Below, in pieces: positions 1-13,527 of a stretch of DNA of 64,000 bases. Every line of letters starts with the position of its first letter. Position 1 is the stretch's first letter. Position numbers and translations under genes: made by a program. Below the pieces are notes generated by a model, which was not told the DNA's origin, ran no database searches, and saw only the letters and a list, made by a program, of their open reading frames with translations. Origin of the DNA: Acholeplasmataceae bacterium UBA4853 (GTDB lineage: Bacteria; Bacillota_I; Bacilli_A; Acholeplasmatales; Acholeplasmataceae); assembly GCA_002399815.1 (NCBI GenBank), contig DHEJ01000020.1, positions 44,261 to 108,260 on the forward strand, read 5' to 3'.

Positions 1-664
1 TGAGTGCAGCGTATTCATTGACCAATGTGATATTTAAATTATTATTTAAAATACGTAGTTCATCTAAAAACTCTTTTTGATTAAATTCTTTTTTAAGTTT
101 AATTAAATAAGTTAGTTCAAATAAGGAACCAAAATCGGTTGTTTTAACTTTTGATAATTGATAGCTGACTAAGTACTTTTTAAATAATTCACCAAAGACT
201 GTTGTATAGTCAAGGTTTTCTGGAATGACTATTTGTAGTTTAGAGTGGCTTGCTTTATCTTTATCCACATTGAGTAGATCAAGGGCAATAAACACGATAC
301 ATATAAACGCAGTAATGAGTAATGCATAATCGATATAACCAAGTGCAGATGCTAATGCGATACCAACCGTTGCAAGAATATAAGTAATATCCTTTGAATC
401 TGCCATCGCTGTTCTAAACCTTACAAGTGCAAACACGCCAGCCAGTGAGAATGCTCTTGCAAGATTGTCTTGAATTAATAAAATAATGACTGATATCACT
501 AAAGGTAAAATGATTAAAGTTGTTATAAATGATTTTTCATATACTTTATTTCTGTGAGTAAATGAAAAAGTTAAACTAAGTATGAAACCTAATACAGTAG
601 AGATACCCATAATTAATAAGATGGCATCCCAGGTTGCTCCTAAAGAAAGGTCAATTTGTAACAT
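1..664 (-). CDS. DUF4956 membrane protein (partial, C-terminus off the left edge)
   Basis: The minus strand reads open from an ATG at 662-664 to the window edge, giving about 221 residues beginning MLQIDLSLGATWDAILL. At least four hydrophobic segments lie in the first 140 residues, followed by a soluble tail. The stretch LAGVFALVRFRTAMADSK is typical of DUF4956 membrane proteins. These usually sit beside a VTC-domain polyphosphate polymerase, and here the upstream gene is exactly that, overlapping by 14 bases, so the two are probably translated together. The function of DUF4956 is not established; a membrane partner of the polymerase is an inference. The true C-terminus is outside the window. 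Confidence 0.8.
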   Translation of the reverse strand, partial: MLQIDLSLGATWDAILLIMGISTVLGFILSLTFSFTHRNKVYEKSFITTLIILPLVISVIILLIQDNLARAFSLAGVFALVRFRTAMADSKDITYILATVGIALASALGYIDYALLITAFICIVFIALDLLNVDKDKASHSKLQIVIPENLDYTTVFGELFKKYLVSYQLSKVKTTDFGSLFELTYLIKLKKEFNQKEFLDELRILNNNLNITLVNEYAAL

Positions 665-1385
665 GTGTTATTTTTTCTCCTTCATGTAAAGATTCATAAA
701 TCTTTTTATATTTTGAAAAGTTTGTTGCATATATCCTATGATTTGTTAAAAGCTTGGTTAACCAAAGTGGATAGTTTGATAAGGACTTAATTTCCATAAT
801 CACAACATCATTATTTTTATAGGTCATTAAGGTATCTAAAAGTTCGTTAGGGTTCATCAAATTTTGATAAGATAAGTCGCTATCAAAAGTGATTCGCATT
901 TGAAGCTTATCCTCGATTAAAGCAGTTCTTTGATAACTTATAAAGGTGAGTGGAAAGACTTTATTATGGTTTAGGAAGTGATCTATTTCTTTAAATATTT
1001 GAGTGTGATTTGAATCAATTAAGTGAGGTTCTAATTTTTTTTCTAAGTAGTTCATCGCGTTTAGATAGGTTAAGGGTAGTCGACGTTTATTACCTTTACC
1101 AGCAAGTTTCTTTTTAATCTCTAAAAATACAATCGAATCATCTTTAAGTGGATATGTATAAAAACGTAATCTAAATTTTTCTCGGTAGGCTGATTTATTA
1201 CTTGATTGTCTTAAGACGTTACGATCTAACGTATCATAATAAATCGTATAGATTGGATAAGTATTTGAAGATGCAGCATACGTATCATAAATAAAACCAT
1301 TAGAAAACAATCCTTTAATCATTGATTGCATCTGAATTTTATTTAGGATAAACTTTTTTTCGAATCTCATAAAAGAAGTTTTCAT
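651..1385 (-). CDS. VTC-domain protein, probable polyphosphate polymerase
   Basis: This 244-residue protein matches the bacterial VTC fold, in which ATP is polymerised to polyphosphate inside a tunnel lined with basic and acidic residues. Visible signatures in order are RFEKKFIL near the start, YYDT, REKFRLRFY, VFLEIKKK with KRRLPL, ISYQRTAL, LRITFDSDL and VIMEIKSL near the end. No membrane segment is seen, so the membrane link would come from the DUF4956 partner encoded just downstream. The start could be either the first Met or the Met six residues in (MRFEKKF); both keep the fold. The gene diverges from the helicase gene. Family assignment is good; the polyphosphate product is inferred from the family. 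Confidence 0.8.
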   Translation of the reverse strand: MKTSFMRFEKKFILNKIQMQSMIKGLFSNGFIYDTYAASSNTYPIYTIYYDTLDRNVLRQSSNKSAYREKFRLRFYTYPLKDDSIVFLEIKKKLAGKGNKRRLPLTYLNAMNYLEKKLEPHLIDSNHTQIFKEIDHFLNHNKVFPLTFISYQRTALIEDKLQMRITFDSDLSYQNLMNPNELLDTLMTYKNNDVVIMEIKSLSNYPLWLTKLLTNHRIYATNFSKYKKIYESLHEGEKITHVTN

Positions 1386-1486
1386 AGTGTACTCTTTTTA
1401 TTGGTAATGTGTAATTATTGTAACATGAAATAACTATTAAAGTTAAAAGTCATTTTGTTTTCTACTATGAATTAGGAGAAATGAAA

Positions 1487-2635
1487 ATGATTTTAAATAA
1501 TGAACAAGAAAAAGCAGTATATGATGAATCCAGATTTATTTTTTTACTTGCTGGAGCGGGTAGTGGTAAAACTAGAGTTATTATAGAAAGAATTAAATAC
1601 TTAATTCAAAAAGGTGTTTTACCAAATAAGATATTAGGTATTACATTTACGAATAAAGCAGCTGATGAAATGATGCATAGATTAGGTGATATTGGAGTAG
1701 AGATACATACATTTCATGGATACTGTTACCAAGTATTAAAACACGTGAAAACTTTTCAAATATTTGAGTATAATAAAGAATTTAATTTAGAAGATATATT
1801 AAAAATTTCAAACTATAAAAACAGTTTAAAGACACTAAGTAAACCTAAAATGTTTGATACATATGAAAAGTATTTGAAGGTCAGAGATTTACTTGATTTT
1901 GATGACTTAATGATTCAAGCATTACCCTTAATTAAAAAGCATCGTTTTGAGTATATTTTTATTGATGAGTTTCAGGATACTAACCTTTTACAATTTAAAC
2001 TATTATCAACAATGATTCATGATAAAACACATGTATTTGCAGTTGGAGACCCCGATCAATCAATCTATGCTTTTAGAGGTGCTAAGGTTGATTTAATCCG
2101 TTTATATATTAAAAAGTATCAAGCAAAAATGTTAATGCTTAATCAAAATTACCGTTCAAATAAACCAATCATTAAAGCCTCTAATGAATTAATTAAACAT
2201 AACTTAAACCGCTTTAAAAAGGCATTAGTAACAGAGAAAGAATCAAACATTAAACCGGTTATTTATATTGGTGATTATGAGAAACTAGAACAGAAGATTG
2301 TTGAAATCATCAAAATAGAAAAGTTTCATCAGGCTGTTATTTTATACCGTAATCATTATATGGTTAGAAGACTTAAACAAGTCCTTTTAAGAAACTATTT
2401 ATTTAATGTAAGACTCCTAACATTTCATGAGGCTAAAGGGCTTGAATTTGATACAGTATTCATTTTAGGGTTAGAGGGTTTACCCTATGATAAAGAGGAT
2501 ATATTTTCGAATGAAGAGGAGGAAAGAAGATTGTTGTTTGTAGGATTAACTAGAGCTAAAAATCACTTATACTTATTTTCTACTAAAAAAACGAAATTTA
2601 TTAAACAAACTAAATTAGATGTTTTATACATCTAA
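1487..2635 (+). CDS. Compact UvrD/PcrA-like superfamily 1 DNA helicase
   Basis: All SF1A helicase motifs are present in 382 residues: Walker A LAGAGSGKT, motif Ia ITFTNKAADEM, motif II DEFQDTN, motif III VGDPDQSIYAFRGA, motif IV NYRSNKPI, motif V TFHEAKGLEFD and motif VI RRLLFVGLTRAKN. PcrA and UvrD are about 700 residues. Here the stretch between motifs IV and V is only about 65 residues, so the 2B subdomain is missing, and 1B is short. The protein should still bind and hydrolyse ATP on single-stranded DNA. The second ATG at 1487 is preferred over 1481, because the ribosome site AGGAG at 1474-1478 is then 8 bases away rather than 2. It may act in repair or replication like PcrA; the reduced form makes this uncertain. 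Confidence 0.8.
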   Translation: MILNNEQEKAVYDESRFIFLLAGAGSGKTRVIIERIKYLIQKGVLPNKILGITFTNKAADEMMHRLGDIGVEIHTFHGYCYQVLKHVKTFQIFEYNKEFNLEDILKISNYKNSLKTLSKPKMFDTYEKYLKVRDLLDFDDLMIQALPLIKKHRFEYIFIDEFQDTNLLQFKLLSTMIHDKTHVFAVGDPDQSIYAFRGAKVDLIRLYIKKYQAKMLMLNQNYRSNKPIIKASNELIKHNLNRFKKALVTEKESNIKPVIYIGDYEKLEQKIVEIIKIEKFHQAVILYRNHYMVRRLKQVLLRNYLFNVRLLTFHEAKGLEFDTVFILGLEGLPYDKEDIFSNEEEERRLLFVGLTRAKNHLYLFSTKKTKFIKQTKLDVLYI

Positions 2636-2682
2636 ATAAGTAAGTGGTTTAAGGTTATTTTATGATGAAACAGAAGGCCTCG

Positions 2683-7503
<4,821 letters not shown>

Positions 7504-7505
7504 AG

Positions 7506-8012
7506 ATGAAAAAACACGACCAAGACCAAGATCCAAATGATTTGGATGAAGAAAAACTAAAACAGATATTAAGTGAGAAAACGCCGTTAAAAATAGGATA
7601 TCATTTCGGTTATATACTACATCCTAATTTTGGTATGCACATTTTATTAACGTTTTTATTAAATCTTTTGGTTGGTGGCGTGGTTACTGGACTTTTTATT
7701 GCAGTTTATCCAATTATCCATATAGAAAACTTAACTGCGTTTTTCTTTGGAATTATATTGTTTACAATGATGGAATTAGTGATTAAAATGATTATGATTG
7801 CTTATTTATGGCGGATCATTATTCAAACATTTGGTTTACTGTTTTTCATATTAAATGTAGGATTATTTTATGTGATGGATTTAATGATTGAACCAATTCA
7901 CTTTTTATATGATGCTTCAAATATATTTGTTTTTACGTTAAGCTTTATGGTTGTTAGATTATTGTTTTCATTGTATATTAGAAAATCACAATTTATTCAA
8001 GGGGGAATATAG
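7506..8012 (+). CDS. Small membrane protein, YvlD/phage-holin-family-like
   Basis: This is a 168-residue protein with a charged N-terminus (about 30 residues rich in Asp, Lys and Gln) and roughly four membrane-spanning segments. The middle (ELVIKMIMIAYLWRIIIQTF and on) resembles the pattern of YvlD-type proteins of the phage-holin superfamily. In Bacillus yvlD lies directly before hprK and lgt, the same order as here, which supports the match. The gene begins two bases after uvrA and ends just before hprK. Its role is unknown; nothing in it suggests enzymatic activity. Confidence 0.55.
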   Translation: MKKHDQDQDPNDLDEEKLKQILSEKTPLKIGYHFGYILHPNFGMHILLTFLLNLLVGGVVTGLFIAVYPIIHIENLTAFFFGIILFTMMELVIKMIMIAYLWRIIIQTFGLLFFILNVGLFYVMDLMIEPIHFLYDASNIFVFTLSFMVVRLLFSLYIRKSQFIQGGI

Positions 8013-8013
8013 G

Positions 8014-8961
8014 ATGCCAAATTCACGGTCAATATCAGTTAAGCGTATTGCTAAAGATTTAGAGTTAGAATTAGTAGCTGGTTTTAATGGAGAATCTAAA
8101 CGTGTTAAAGTTGAGATGCTTGCAAGACCAGGGGTAGAGTTTGCTGGATTTTTAGATTTTTATGATCCGGAAAGAATTTTACTGATTGGTTCAAAAGAAG
8201 CACATTTTTTAATGTTACTTGATGAAGAAACTCAAAAGAATAGAGTTGAGGCGGTATTAAAGTTTTCTCCACCGGCTGTTATATTTAGTGTCAATGTAGA
8301 CATTCCTAAATACTTTGAAGATTTGGGTAATAAATATGATGTACCATTGTATAAATCCAATGAAAGAACAACACCACTTAATTCTAAGCTCTATGCATAT
8401 TTAAGATCAGCACTTGCACCACGTGAAACATTACATGGTACATTACTTGATATTTATGGCATGGGAACAATCATTATTGGTAAAAGTGGTGTGGGTAAAT
8501 CAGAAACAGCACTAGAACTGATTAAAAGAGGACATATTTTAGTTGCTGATGATCGTGTCGATGTTTATGAAACAGCTCCTGGTATTTTAATTGGTCAAGC
8601 ACCTAAAATATTAGAAAGATATTTAGAGATTCGTGGGATTGGTATTGTTGATGTGGTTCAAATGCTTGGTGCTGGTGCTTTTAGAGAAAATAAGAAAATC
8701 AGATTAGTCATTGAACTAGAACAATGGGATCAAAATAAACTCTATGATCGTTTAGGTCTTGAAACTGAAACCTATCAGATTTTTGGAACTAAGATTCCAA
8801 AAATCACAATTCCTGTTTTACCAGGAAGAAATAATGCTACATTAGTTGAATCTGCTGCAATGAATCAAAAGCTTAAGTATTTAGGGTATAATGCTGCAGA
8901 AACACTGGTTAAAAACGTTGCTACAAAGGCTGCTTCAAAAGGAGAAGATGATGAAGAATAG
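8014..8961 (+). CDS. hprK: HPr kinase/phosphorylase HprK
   Basis: HprK phosphorylates and dephosphorylates Ser46 of HPr, linking sugar uptake to metabolism. The 315-residue product has the N-terminal domain, then the P-loop IIIGKSGVGKSETALEL, the catalytic ILVADDRVDVYE and the family signature EIRGIGIVDVVQMLGAGA. The ATG at 8014 follows AAGGGGG by 8 bases, and a longer in-frame reading upstream (from 7951) overlaps the preceding gene and has no ribosome site. The next gene carries a phosphatase domain that could remove the pyrophosphate released by HPr-Ser-P dephosphorylation. The C-terminus is acidic (GEDDEE) and overlaps the next gene by 11 bases. Confidence 0.96.
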   Translation: MPNSRSISVKRIAKDLELELVAGFNGESKRVKVEMLARPGVEFAGFLDFYDPERILLIGSKEAHFLMLLDEETQKNRVEAVLKFSPPAVIFSVNVDIPKYFEDLGNKYDVPLYKSNERTTPLNSKLYAYLRSALAPRETLHGTLLDIYGMGTIIIGKSGVGKSETALELIKRGHILVADDRVDVYETAPGILIGQAPKILERYLEIRGIGIVDVVQMLGAGAFRENKKIRLVIELEQWDQNKLYDRLGLETETYQIFGTKIPKITIPVLPGRNNATLVESAAMNQKLKYLGYNAAETLVKNVATKAASKGEDDEE

Positions 8962-10480
8962 TTTTAAGAAGTATCAAAATTATATTGTTTATGGTGGCAT
9001 GGTATTAATCTTTCTATTGTTAGTGTTAATTGCAACTAGAGGGGATGCACCTTATGATAGTTTAGTATTTTCAATTGGCACAATTAGAGTTGCATGGTAT
9101 GCAATATTCATTTTAACTGGTATTATCTTTGGTACCATTCTGGCTTATCTTGAGCTTGTTCGTAAAAAGATTGATCCAAATATTTTATGGGATGGTTTAT
9201 TAATTTTTGTGCCACTTGCAATAGTTGGTGCTAGACTTTGGTATGTGATTTTTAATTTAGACCGTTACGTTAATAATCCAATTGAAATGATTTACATTAC
9301 TGAAGGTGGATTAGGTATTCATGGAGCAATTATCGTTGTATTCCTTGGATTAATTGTATTTACTAAAATTAAAAAAGTTAATTACTTTTATATGCTTGAT
9401 TTGGTTGGACCAGGATTCTTAATTGGTCAGACAATGGGTCGTTGGGGCAATTTTATGAACCGCGAGTTATATGGACCAGCTGTTGATAACCTAGATTGGT
9501 TACCATCTTTTATTAAAGATAATTTATTTATTAGTAATCAATATCGTCAACCAACATTCTTATATGAGAGTGCTTGGAATTTAGTTGGACTTATTTTAAT
9601 TTTAGTATTTAGAAATAAAAAGTTTGTTAAGTTAGGTGATATTGTTGCATTCTACTTAACATGGTATGGTATTGGTCGAATTCCTAATGAACTATTAAGA
9701 ATGCAAAGTGGTGTTGATGAACCTTTAATGTTTTTAAATATTCCGGTTTCAATAGCAACCTCTGTAGGTTTAATTATTGCTGGGGTCTTAATCTTTGTTT
9801 TAAAAAGAGTATTTAAAAAAGATGATAGTACATATAATGACTATGGTAAAAGAGCAGTCTTATTTGATTTAGATGGTACGCTTTTAGATACCATTGATCT
9901 AATCTATAAAAATACAACAGATACATTTAAAGAATTCTTTCCGGATTTAGTTTTAGATGAGGACACTCTTAAAACATTTGTTGGACCAACCTTAGAAGAA
10001 AGCTTTAGTTGGTACGAAAAAGATGAAGCAAGAAGAAACCTTATGATTGAAAGATATCGTGAACATAATCATAAGAATCATCAAAAAGGTGTTCCTACAT
10101 TCCCACATGCTAAAGAAGTTTTAGAAGCATTAAAGACACATGATTATTTAATTGGTATTGTATCTAGTAAGAAAAATGAATTTGTTAAATTAGGTTTAGA
10201 ACAAAACGATCTATTATCCTATATTGATGTCATTATTGGTAGTGATGATACAACTAAGCATAAACCAGATAAAGAACCATTTATGCTAGCATTAAACGCA
10301 CTTTCTGTAAGTCCTGTTAATGCCGTTTATGTGGGAGACCATGAATATGATATCTTAGGTGCTAAAAATGCTGGGTTAGTCAGTATTGGTGTCTCATATT
10401 CAATTCATTACCATAACTTATTAAGTGCAAAACCAGATTACATGATTGATGATTTAGAAAAACTATTATTTATATTATAA
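8951..10480 (+). CDS. lgt: Fusion: prolipoprotein diacylglyceryl transferase (Lgt) + PpaX-like HAD phosphatase
   Basis: The 509-residue product joins two normally separate enzymes. Residues about 1-295 are Lgt, a polytopic membrane enzyme that moves diacylglyceryl from phosphatidylglycerol to lipoprotein cysteines: GGLGIHGAI, the signature GRWGNFMNRELYG and WYGIGRIPNELLR are all present. From about residue 302 a HAD phosphatase follows: AVLFDLDGTLLDT (nucleophile Asp), GIVSSKK, KPDKEPF and YVGDHEYDILGAKNAG. In Bacillus hprK, lgt and the pyrophosphatase ppaX are near neighbours, so the HAD half is best read as PpaX-like. The ATG at 8951 fits AAGGAG at 8939-8944. Many lipoproteins in this window are its expected substrates. 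Confidence 0.92.
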   Translation: MKNSFKKYQNYIVYGGMVLIFLLLVLIATRGDAPYDSLVFSIGTIRVAWYAIFILTGIIFGTILAYLELVRKKIDPNILWDGLLIFVPLAIVGARLWYVIFNLDRYVNNPIEMIYITEGGLGIHGAIIVVFLGLIVFTKIKKVNYFYMLDLVGPGFLIGQTMGRWGNFMNRELYGPAVDNLDWLPSFIKDNLFISNQYRQPTFLYESAWNLVGLILILVFRNKKFVKLGDIVAFYLTWYGIGRIPNELLRMQSGVDEPLMFLNIPVSIATSVGLIIAGVLIFVLKRVFKKDDSTYNDYGKRAVLFDLDGTLLDTIDLIYKNTTDTFKEFFPDLVLDEDTLKTFVGPTLEESFSWYEKDEARRNLMIERYREHNHKNHQKGVPTFPHAKEVLEALKTHDYLIGIVSSKKNEFVKLGLEQNDLLSYIDVIIGSDDTTKHKPDKEPFMLALNALSVSPVNAVYVGDHEYDILGAKNAGLVSIGVSYSIHYHNLLSAKPDYMIDDLEKLLFIL

Positions 10481-10495
10481 AAAGGCGGATGTATT

Positions 10496-11401
10496 ATGTT
10501 ATATGATGTCATAATCATTGGGGCAGGACCTGCTGGTATTACAGCCGGTATTTATGCCAAAAGAGCGAACTTAAATGTATTAGTATTTGAAAAAGGTGCG
10601 CCAGGTGGACAAATACTTAGTACCGCTGAAATTGAGAATTATCCAGGATTTAAAAAAACTACTGGATTTGAATTAGCATCCTCAATGTTTGAACATTTAT
10701 TAGAATTAGGTGTTGAGGTTGTTTATGAAGAAGTTACAGATATTATGAGTGAAGAAAACATAAAAAAAGTGGTTGCTAATCAGATCACTTATGAAACTAA
10801 AGCAGTGTTATTTGCAACCGGTGCAATTCCTAGAAGATTAGGTGTAGCGGGTGAGGATTTATATGCAAGTAATGGAATTTCTTGGTGTGCAATTTGTGAT
10901 GGTCCATTATATAAGGATAAAGAAGTTGTTGTCATTGGTGGGGGAAACTCAGCAGTTGAAGAATCTTTATTTTTATCAAATATTGTAAAGCATATTACCT
11001 TAGTTCAAAATTTAGACCATTTAACAGCTGATCCAAAAGCGGTTGAACTCTTAAAAAAAGTTAAGAACATTCGCTTTATTTATGAAGCAAAGGTTAAAGA
11101 GTTTTTGGGTCAAAATGGATTAACTCATGTTGTAGTTCAAACTAAAGATGGTGAAGAAGTCATAAAAGCAGATGGTGTCTTTGAATATGTGGGATTAGAA
11201 CCTGTGACATCCTTTGTTAAAAACTTAAACATCACAAACCAACAAGGCTATATTGTTGTTAAAGAAGATATGTCAACGAATGTTAAAGGAATCTTTAGTG
11301 CCGGCGATGTCAATCAAAAGCACATTAGACAAATAGTTACAGCAGTCTCTGATGGTGCTATTGCTATCCAAAATATTACGAAGTATTTAGAAAGTTTATA
11401 A
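10496..11401 (+). CDS. trxB: Thioredoxin reductase
   Basis: This is a 301-residue FAD/NADPH enzyme of normal TrxB length. The FAD site is IIGAGPAGITAGIYAKRA, the redox pair is WCAICDGPLYKD (CxxC), the NADPH site is VVIGGGNSAVEE, and the C-terminal FAD contact is GIFSAGDVNQKHIRQI. It reduces thioredoxin, which could in turn serve ribonucleotide reductase and the small redoxins encoded elsewhere here. It follows lgt by 15 bases with ribosome site AAAGGCGG. In Bacillus it is followed by yvcJ, yvcK and whiA; here yvcJ and yvcK are absent and whiA follows directly. Confidence 0.95.
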   Translation: MLYDVIIIGAGPAGITAGIYAKRANLNVLVFEKGAPGGQILSTAEIENYPGFKKTTGFELASSMFEHLLELGVEVVYEEVTDIMSEENIKKVVANQITYETKAVLFATGAIPRRLGVAGEDLYASNGISWCAICDGPLYKDKEVVVIGGGNSAVEESLFLSNIVKHITLVQNLDHLTADPKAVELLKKVKNIRFIYEAKVKEFLGQNGLTHVVVQTKDGEEVIKADGVFEYVGLEPVTSFVKNLNITNQQGYIVVKEDMSTNVKGIFSAGDVNQKHIRQIVTAVSDGAIAIQNITKYLESL

Positions 11402-11412
11402 GGAGTTTTATA

Positions 11413-12342
11413 TTGAATTATAGTTTTGCTCGGATCGTTAAAGATGAGCTAGTTCAATTAAATACAGATAAAGAAGAACAAGGTGCAGAACTGTTTGCTA
11501 TGATCGATCTTGCTTCTGAAATTGGTGTGTCTGGTGGTGTTCCAACGTTATGGTTTAAATCCAATAACCCAACGGTTTCTAGACGTTTTTTAAAGATGAT
11601 AAAAAATCGTTATAAAATAGAGAATTCACTACTTACAAAAAAACAAGGGAATTTTGCTAAGAAGGAACAAATCTATGTTGGTATCACTGAAAAAATTGAC
11701 GATATCATATTGGAATTTGGAATCTTTGGAGATCAAGATGCCTCAGATTTTTTAACAAATACCCCTGAGACTAAATTAGCATATTTAAGAGGGGCATTTT
11801 TAACTGCTGGGTCTGTTAATGACCCAAAGACAGCAGAATATCATTTAGAGATTTATGCTGAGGATAAAGATATTATTTTAAAGATTCAAGGGATGATGAA
11901 TATTTTCGAGTTAAATGCTAAGATTACTAAAAGACGTAAAGGATTAATAGTCTATTTAAAGGATGCAACAAAAATTGAGGATTTCTTAAGATTAATTGGT
12001 GCATCAGATACAGTGTTTGAATATGAAGATATTCGTATTAAAAGAGATTTTAACAATTCTATTAATCGAATCTTAAACTGTGAATTAGCAAATGAGAAAA
12101 AAACAATTGTTGCTGCACATGCACAGTTAAAGGATATCGAGTTTATTGAAACCCATCATATTAGATTGAACGAGAAATTACTTCAAGTAGCTAAATTAAG
12201 AAAAATGTTTCCTGAGGATTCATTGAACGAATTACTCATTAATTATGAAAAGACATTCAATGAAAAGATTACTAAGTCAGGATTGAATCATCGGTTTAAG
12301 AAACTGAATGAATTAGCAGTTGAATTAAGAAAGGGTACATAA
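11413..12342 (+). CDS. whiA: WhiA-family DNA-binding protein
   Basis: The 309-residue protein matches WhiA: an N-terminal domain starting SFARIVKDEL, a LAGLIDADG-like fold (AYLRGAFLTAGSVNDP), and a C-terminal helix-turn-helix (HIRLNEKLLQVAKLR, then SLNELL and KSGLNHRFKKLNELA). The LAGLIDADG part is not expected to cut DNA. In Firmicutes WhiA affects cell division and chromosome segregation; in a wall-less cell its role is unclear. The start codon is TTG at 11413, placed 7 bases after AAGGAG (11400-11405). It is tightly packed between trxB and acpS. Confidence 0.9.
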   Translation: MNYSFARIVKDELVQLNTDKEEQGAELFAMIDLASEIGVSGGVPTLWFKSNNPTVSRRFLKMIKNRYKIENSLLTKKQGNFAKKEQIYVGITEKIDDIILEFGIFGDQDASDFLTNTPETKLAYLRGAFLTAGSVNDPKTAEYHLEIYAEDKDIILKIQGMMNIFELNAKITKRRKGLIVYLKDATKIEDFLRLIGASDTVFEYEDIRIKRDFNNSINRILNCELANEKKTIVAAHAQLKDIEFIETHHIRLNEKLLQVAKLRKMFPEDSLNELLINYEKTFNEKITKSGLNHRFKKLNELAVELRKGT

Positions 12343-12343
12343 T

Positions 12344-12700
12344 ATGATCAAATCAATTGGTACGGATTTAGTTGAAATTAGTCGTATAGAAGAAATTGGG
12401 ATTGAAAAGTTTGCAGATAGAATTTTAGATCAAGAAGAAAAAAACGAATTTAAATTGATTACGCATCAAAATCGTAAGCTATCTTATTTGGCTGGACGCT
12501 TTGCAGCCAAAGAAGCATTATTCAAATGTTTTAAACAAGGGGATAAGACAGCAAGCTATAAAGACTTTAGAATTCTAAATGATTCTGTAGGTGCTCCATA
12601 TGTTTTATCCACACATACCCTAAATTATGAGGTACATATTACAATAAGTCACACAAATACGCACGCGATTGCATTTGTTGTACTAGAAACAAAAGTTTAG
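12344..12700 (+). CDS. acpS: Holo-[acyl-carrier-protein] synthase
   Basis: AcpS transfers 4'-phosphopantetheine from CoA to a serine of acyl carrier protein. The 118-residue protein has the signature IGTDLVEISRIE at the start and RFAAKEALFKCF in the middle, plus the C-terminal VHITISHTNTHAIAFV. Length and motifs are standard. It begins one base after whiA ends, so it is probably read from the same transcript. Its presence implies that the organism makes or modifies fatty acids, which fits Acholeplasma rather than Mycoplasma. Confidence 0.93.
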   Translation: MIKSIGTDLVEISRIEEIGIEKFADRILDQEEKNEFKLITHQNRKLSYLAGRFAAKEALFKCFKQGDKTASYKDFRILNDSVGAPYVLSTHTLNYEVHITISHTNTHAIAFVVLETKV

Positions 12701-12701
12701 G

Positions 12702-12730
12702 TTGTAAAAAAGGCAAGTTTTCGCTATAAT
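12702..12730 (+). promoter_or_regulatory. Sigma-A-type promoter for the 12764 gene
   Basis: TTGTAA (12702-12707) and TATAAT (12725-12730) are separated by 17 bases, close to the consensus for the housekeeping sigma factor. The next ATG is at 12764, after AAAAGGATG, giving a leader of about 27 bases. Confidence 0.7.
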
Positions 12731-12763
12731 AAGAATGCATAAATTTTAAAAGGATGTGTAAAT

Positions 12764-13474
12764 ATGGCTCGTGCTCAAAAAAACGAAGTGAAAAAAACAG
12801 TTGAAGTAAAAGTACAACAAGATCCAAGAGGCATTAAAGAAGAATCTGAAAAAGGTGAATTATTCTTTAAGGTCGTTTTAATGGTTATGGCAGTAGCACT
12901 GTTTGGTGTAATTCTGTATTTTGTAATCGATGCAATTATCGGTAAGCCAAATACAAATGTGACTAAACGTTATGAAGCAAATAATTATGTAATGCTTGCT
13001 GATGTCGATAAGATTAATAAAGGTGAAAACTTTGAAAATCTATCACATGAAGGATTAAAACAAGTTTTAGATAATTATGTTTATGTATATATTTTCTTAT
13101 ATGCAGAAAACACTGAAAGTTTAACAGAAGCTCAAAAGACACGTCAAGATTTAGCACTTGGTGTTGTTGATCAATTAATGGATTTAGACAGTGTTGAAAC
13201 TAAAACAATTAATGCTGGTCAATCTACAGAATTTAAATATGTTACTTTAAGCGATGATACTGCAATATTCTTCTTAGATATTACAGATGTTACAAATGCT
13301 GAATGGGCATCATTAATTAATACAAATGCTGGTCAAGCATCATCTGCAAATATTCCTGCATTATTAGAAATATTTAATGGTGAAGATTTAGAATGGTATG
13401 GCCCTTGGGAAGCTGCTGGTAAAAACGAAGCTACAGTAACCAAACTAGAATCAGTATTAGCAGGATTAAGTTAA
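12764..13474 (+). CDS. Uncharacterised single-pass membrane protein
   Basis: I do not recognise this 236-residue protein. It begins with about 45 charged residues (MARAQKNEVKKTVEVKVQQD and on). One clear membrane segment follows (VVLMVMAVALFGVILYFVI, about residues 44-63), and then an outside domain of about 170 residues. That domain alternates strands and helices (YVYVYIFLYAE, then NIPALLEIFNGEDLEWY near the end), faintly like a thioredoxin fold, but there is no cysteine at all. It has its own promoter and a terminator after it, so it is a single-gene unit. The name should remain hypothetical. Confidence 0.75.
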   Translation: MARAQKNEVKKTVEVKVQQDPRGIKEESEKGELFFKVVLMVMAVALFGVILYFVIDAIIGKPNTNVTKRYEANNYVMLADVDKINKGENFENLSHEGLKQVLDNYVYVYIFLYAENTESLTEAQKTRQDLALGVVDQLMDLDSVETKTINAGQSTEFKYVTLSDDTAIFFLDITDVTNAEWASLINTNAGQASSANIPALLEIFNGEDLEWYGPWEAAGKNEATVTKLESVLAGLS

Positions 13475-13483
13475 AAAACTACA

Positions 13484-13510
13484 GGGGAAAAGTTCTTTTC
13501 CCCTTATTTA
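13484..13510 (+). terminator. Terminator after the 12764 gene
   Basis: GGGGAAAA (13484-13491), loop GTTC and TTTTCCCC (13496-13503) form an 8-bp stem followed by TTATTTATTA. The T-run is interrupted. Confidence 0.7.
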
Positions 13511-13527
13511 TTATAAAGGAGTAAAAC

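Noticed and set aside
1487..2635. Helicase as a frameshifted or truncated PcrA pseudogene
   Set aside because: All motifs I to VI are present in order in one frame, and the sequence after the stop has no helicase remains; it is compact, not broken.
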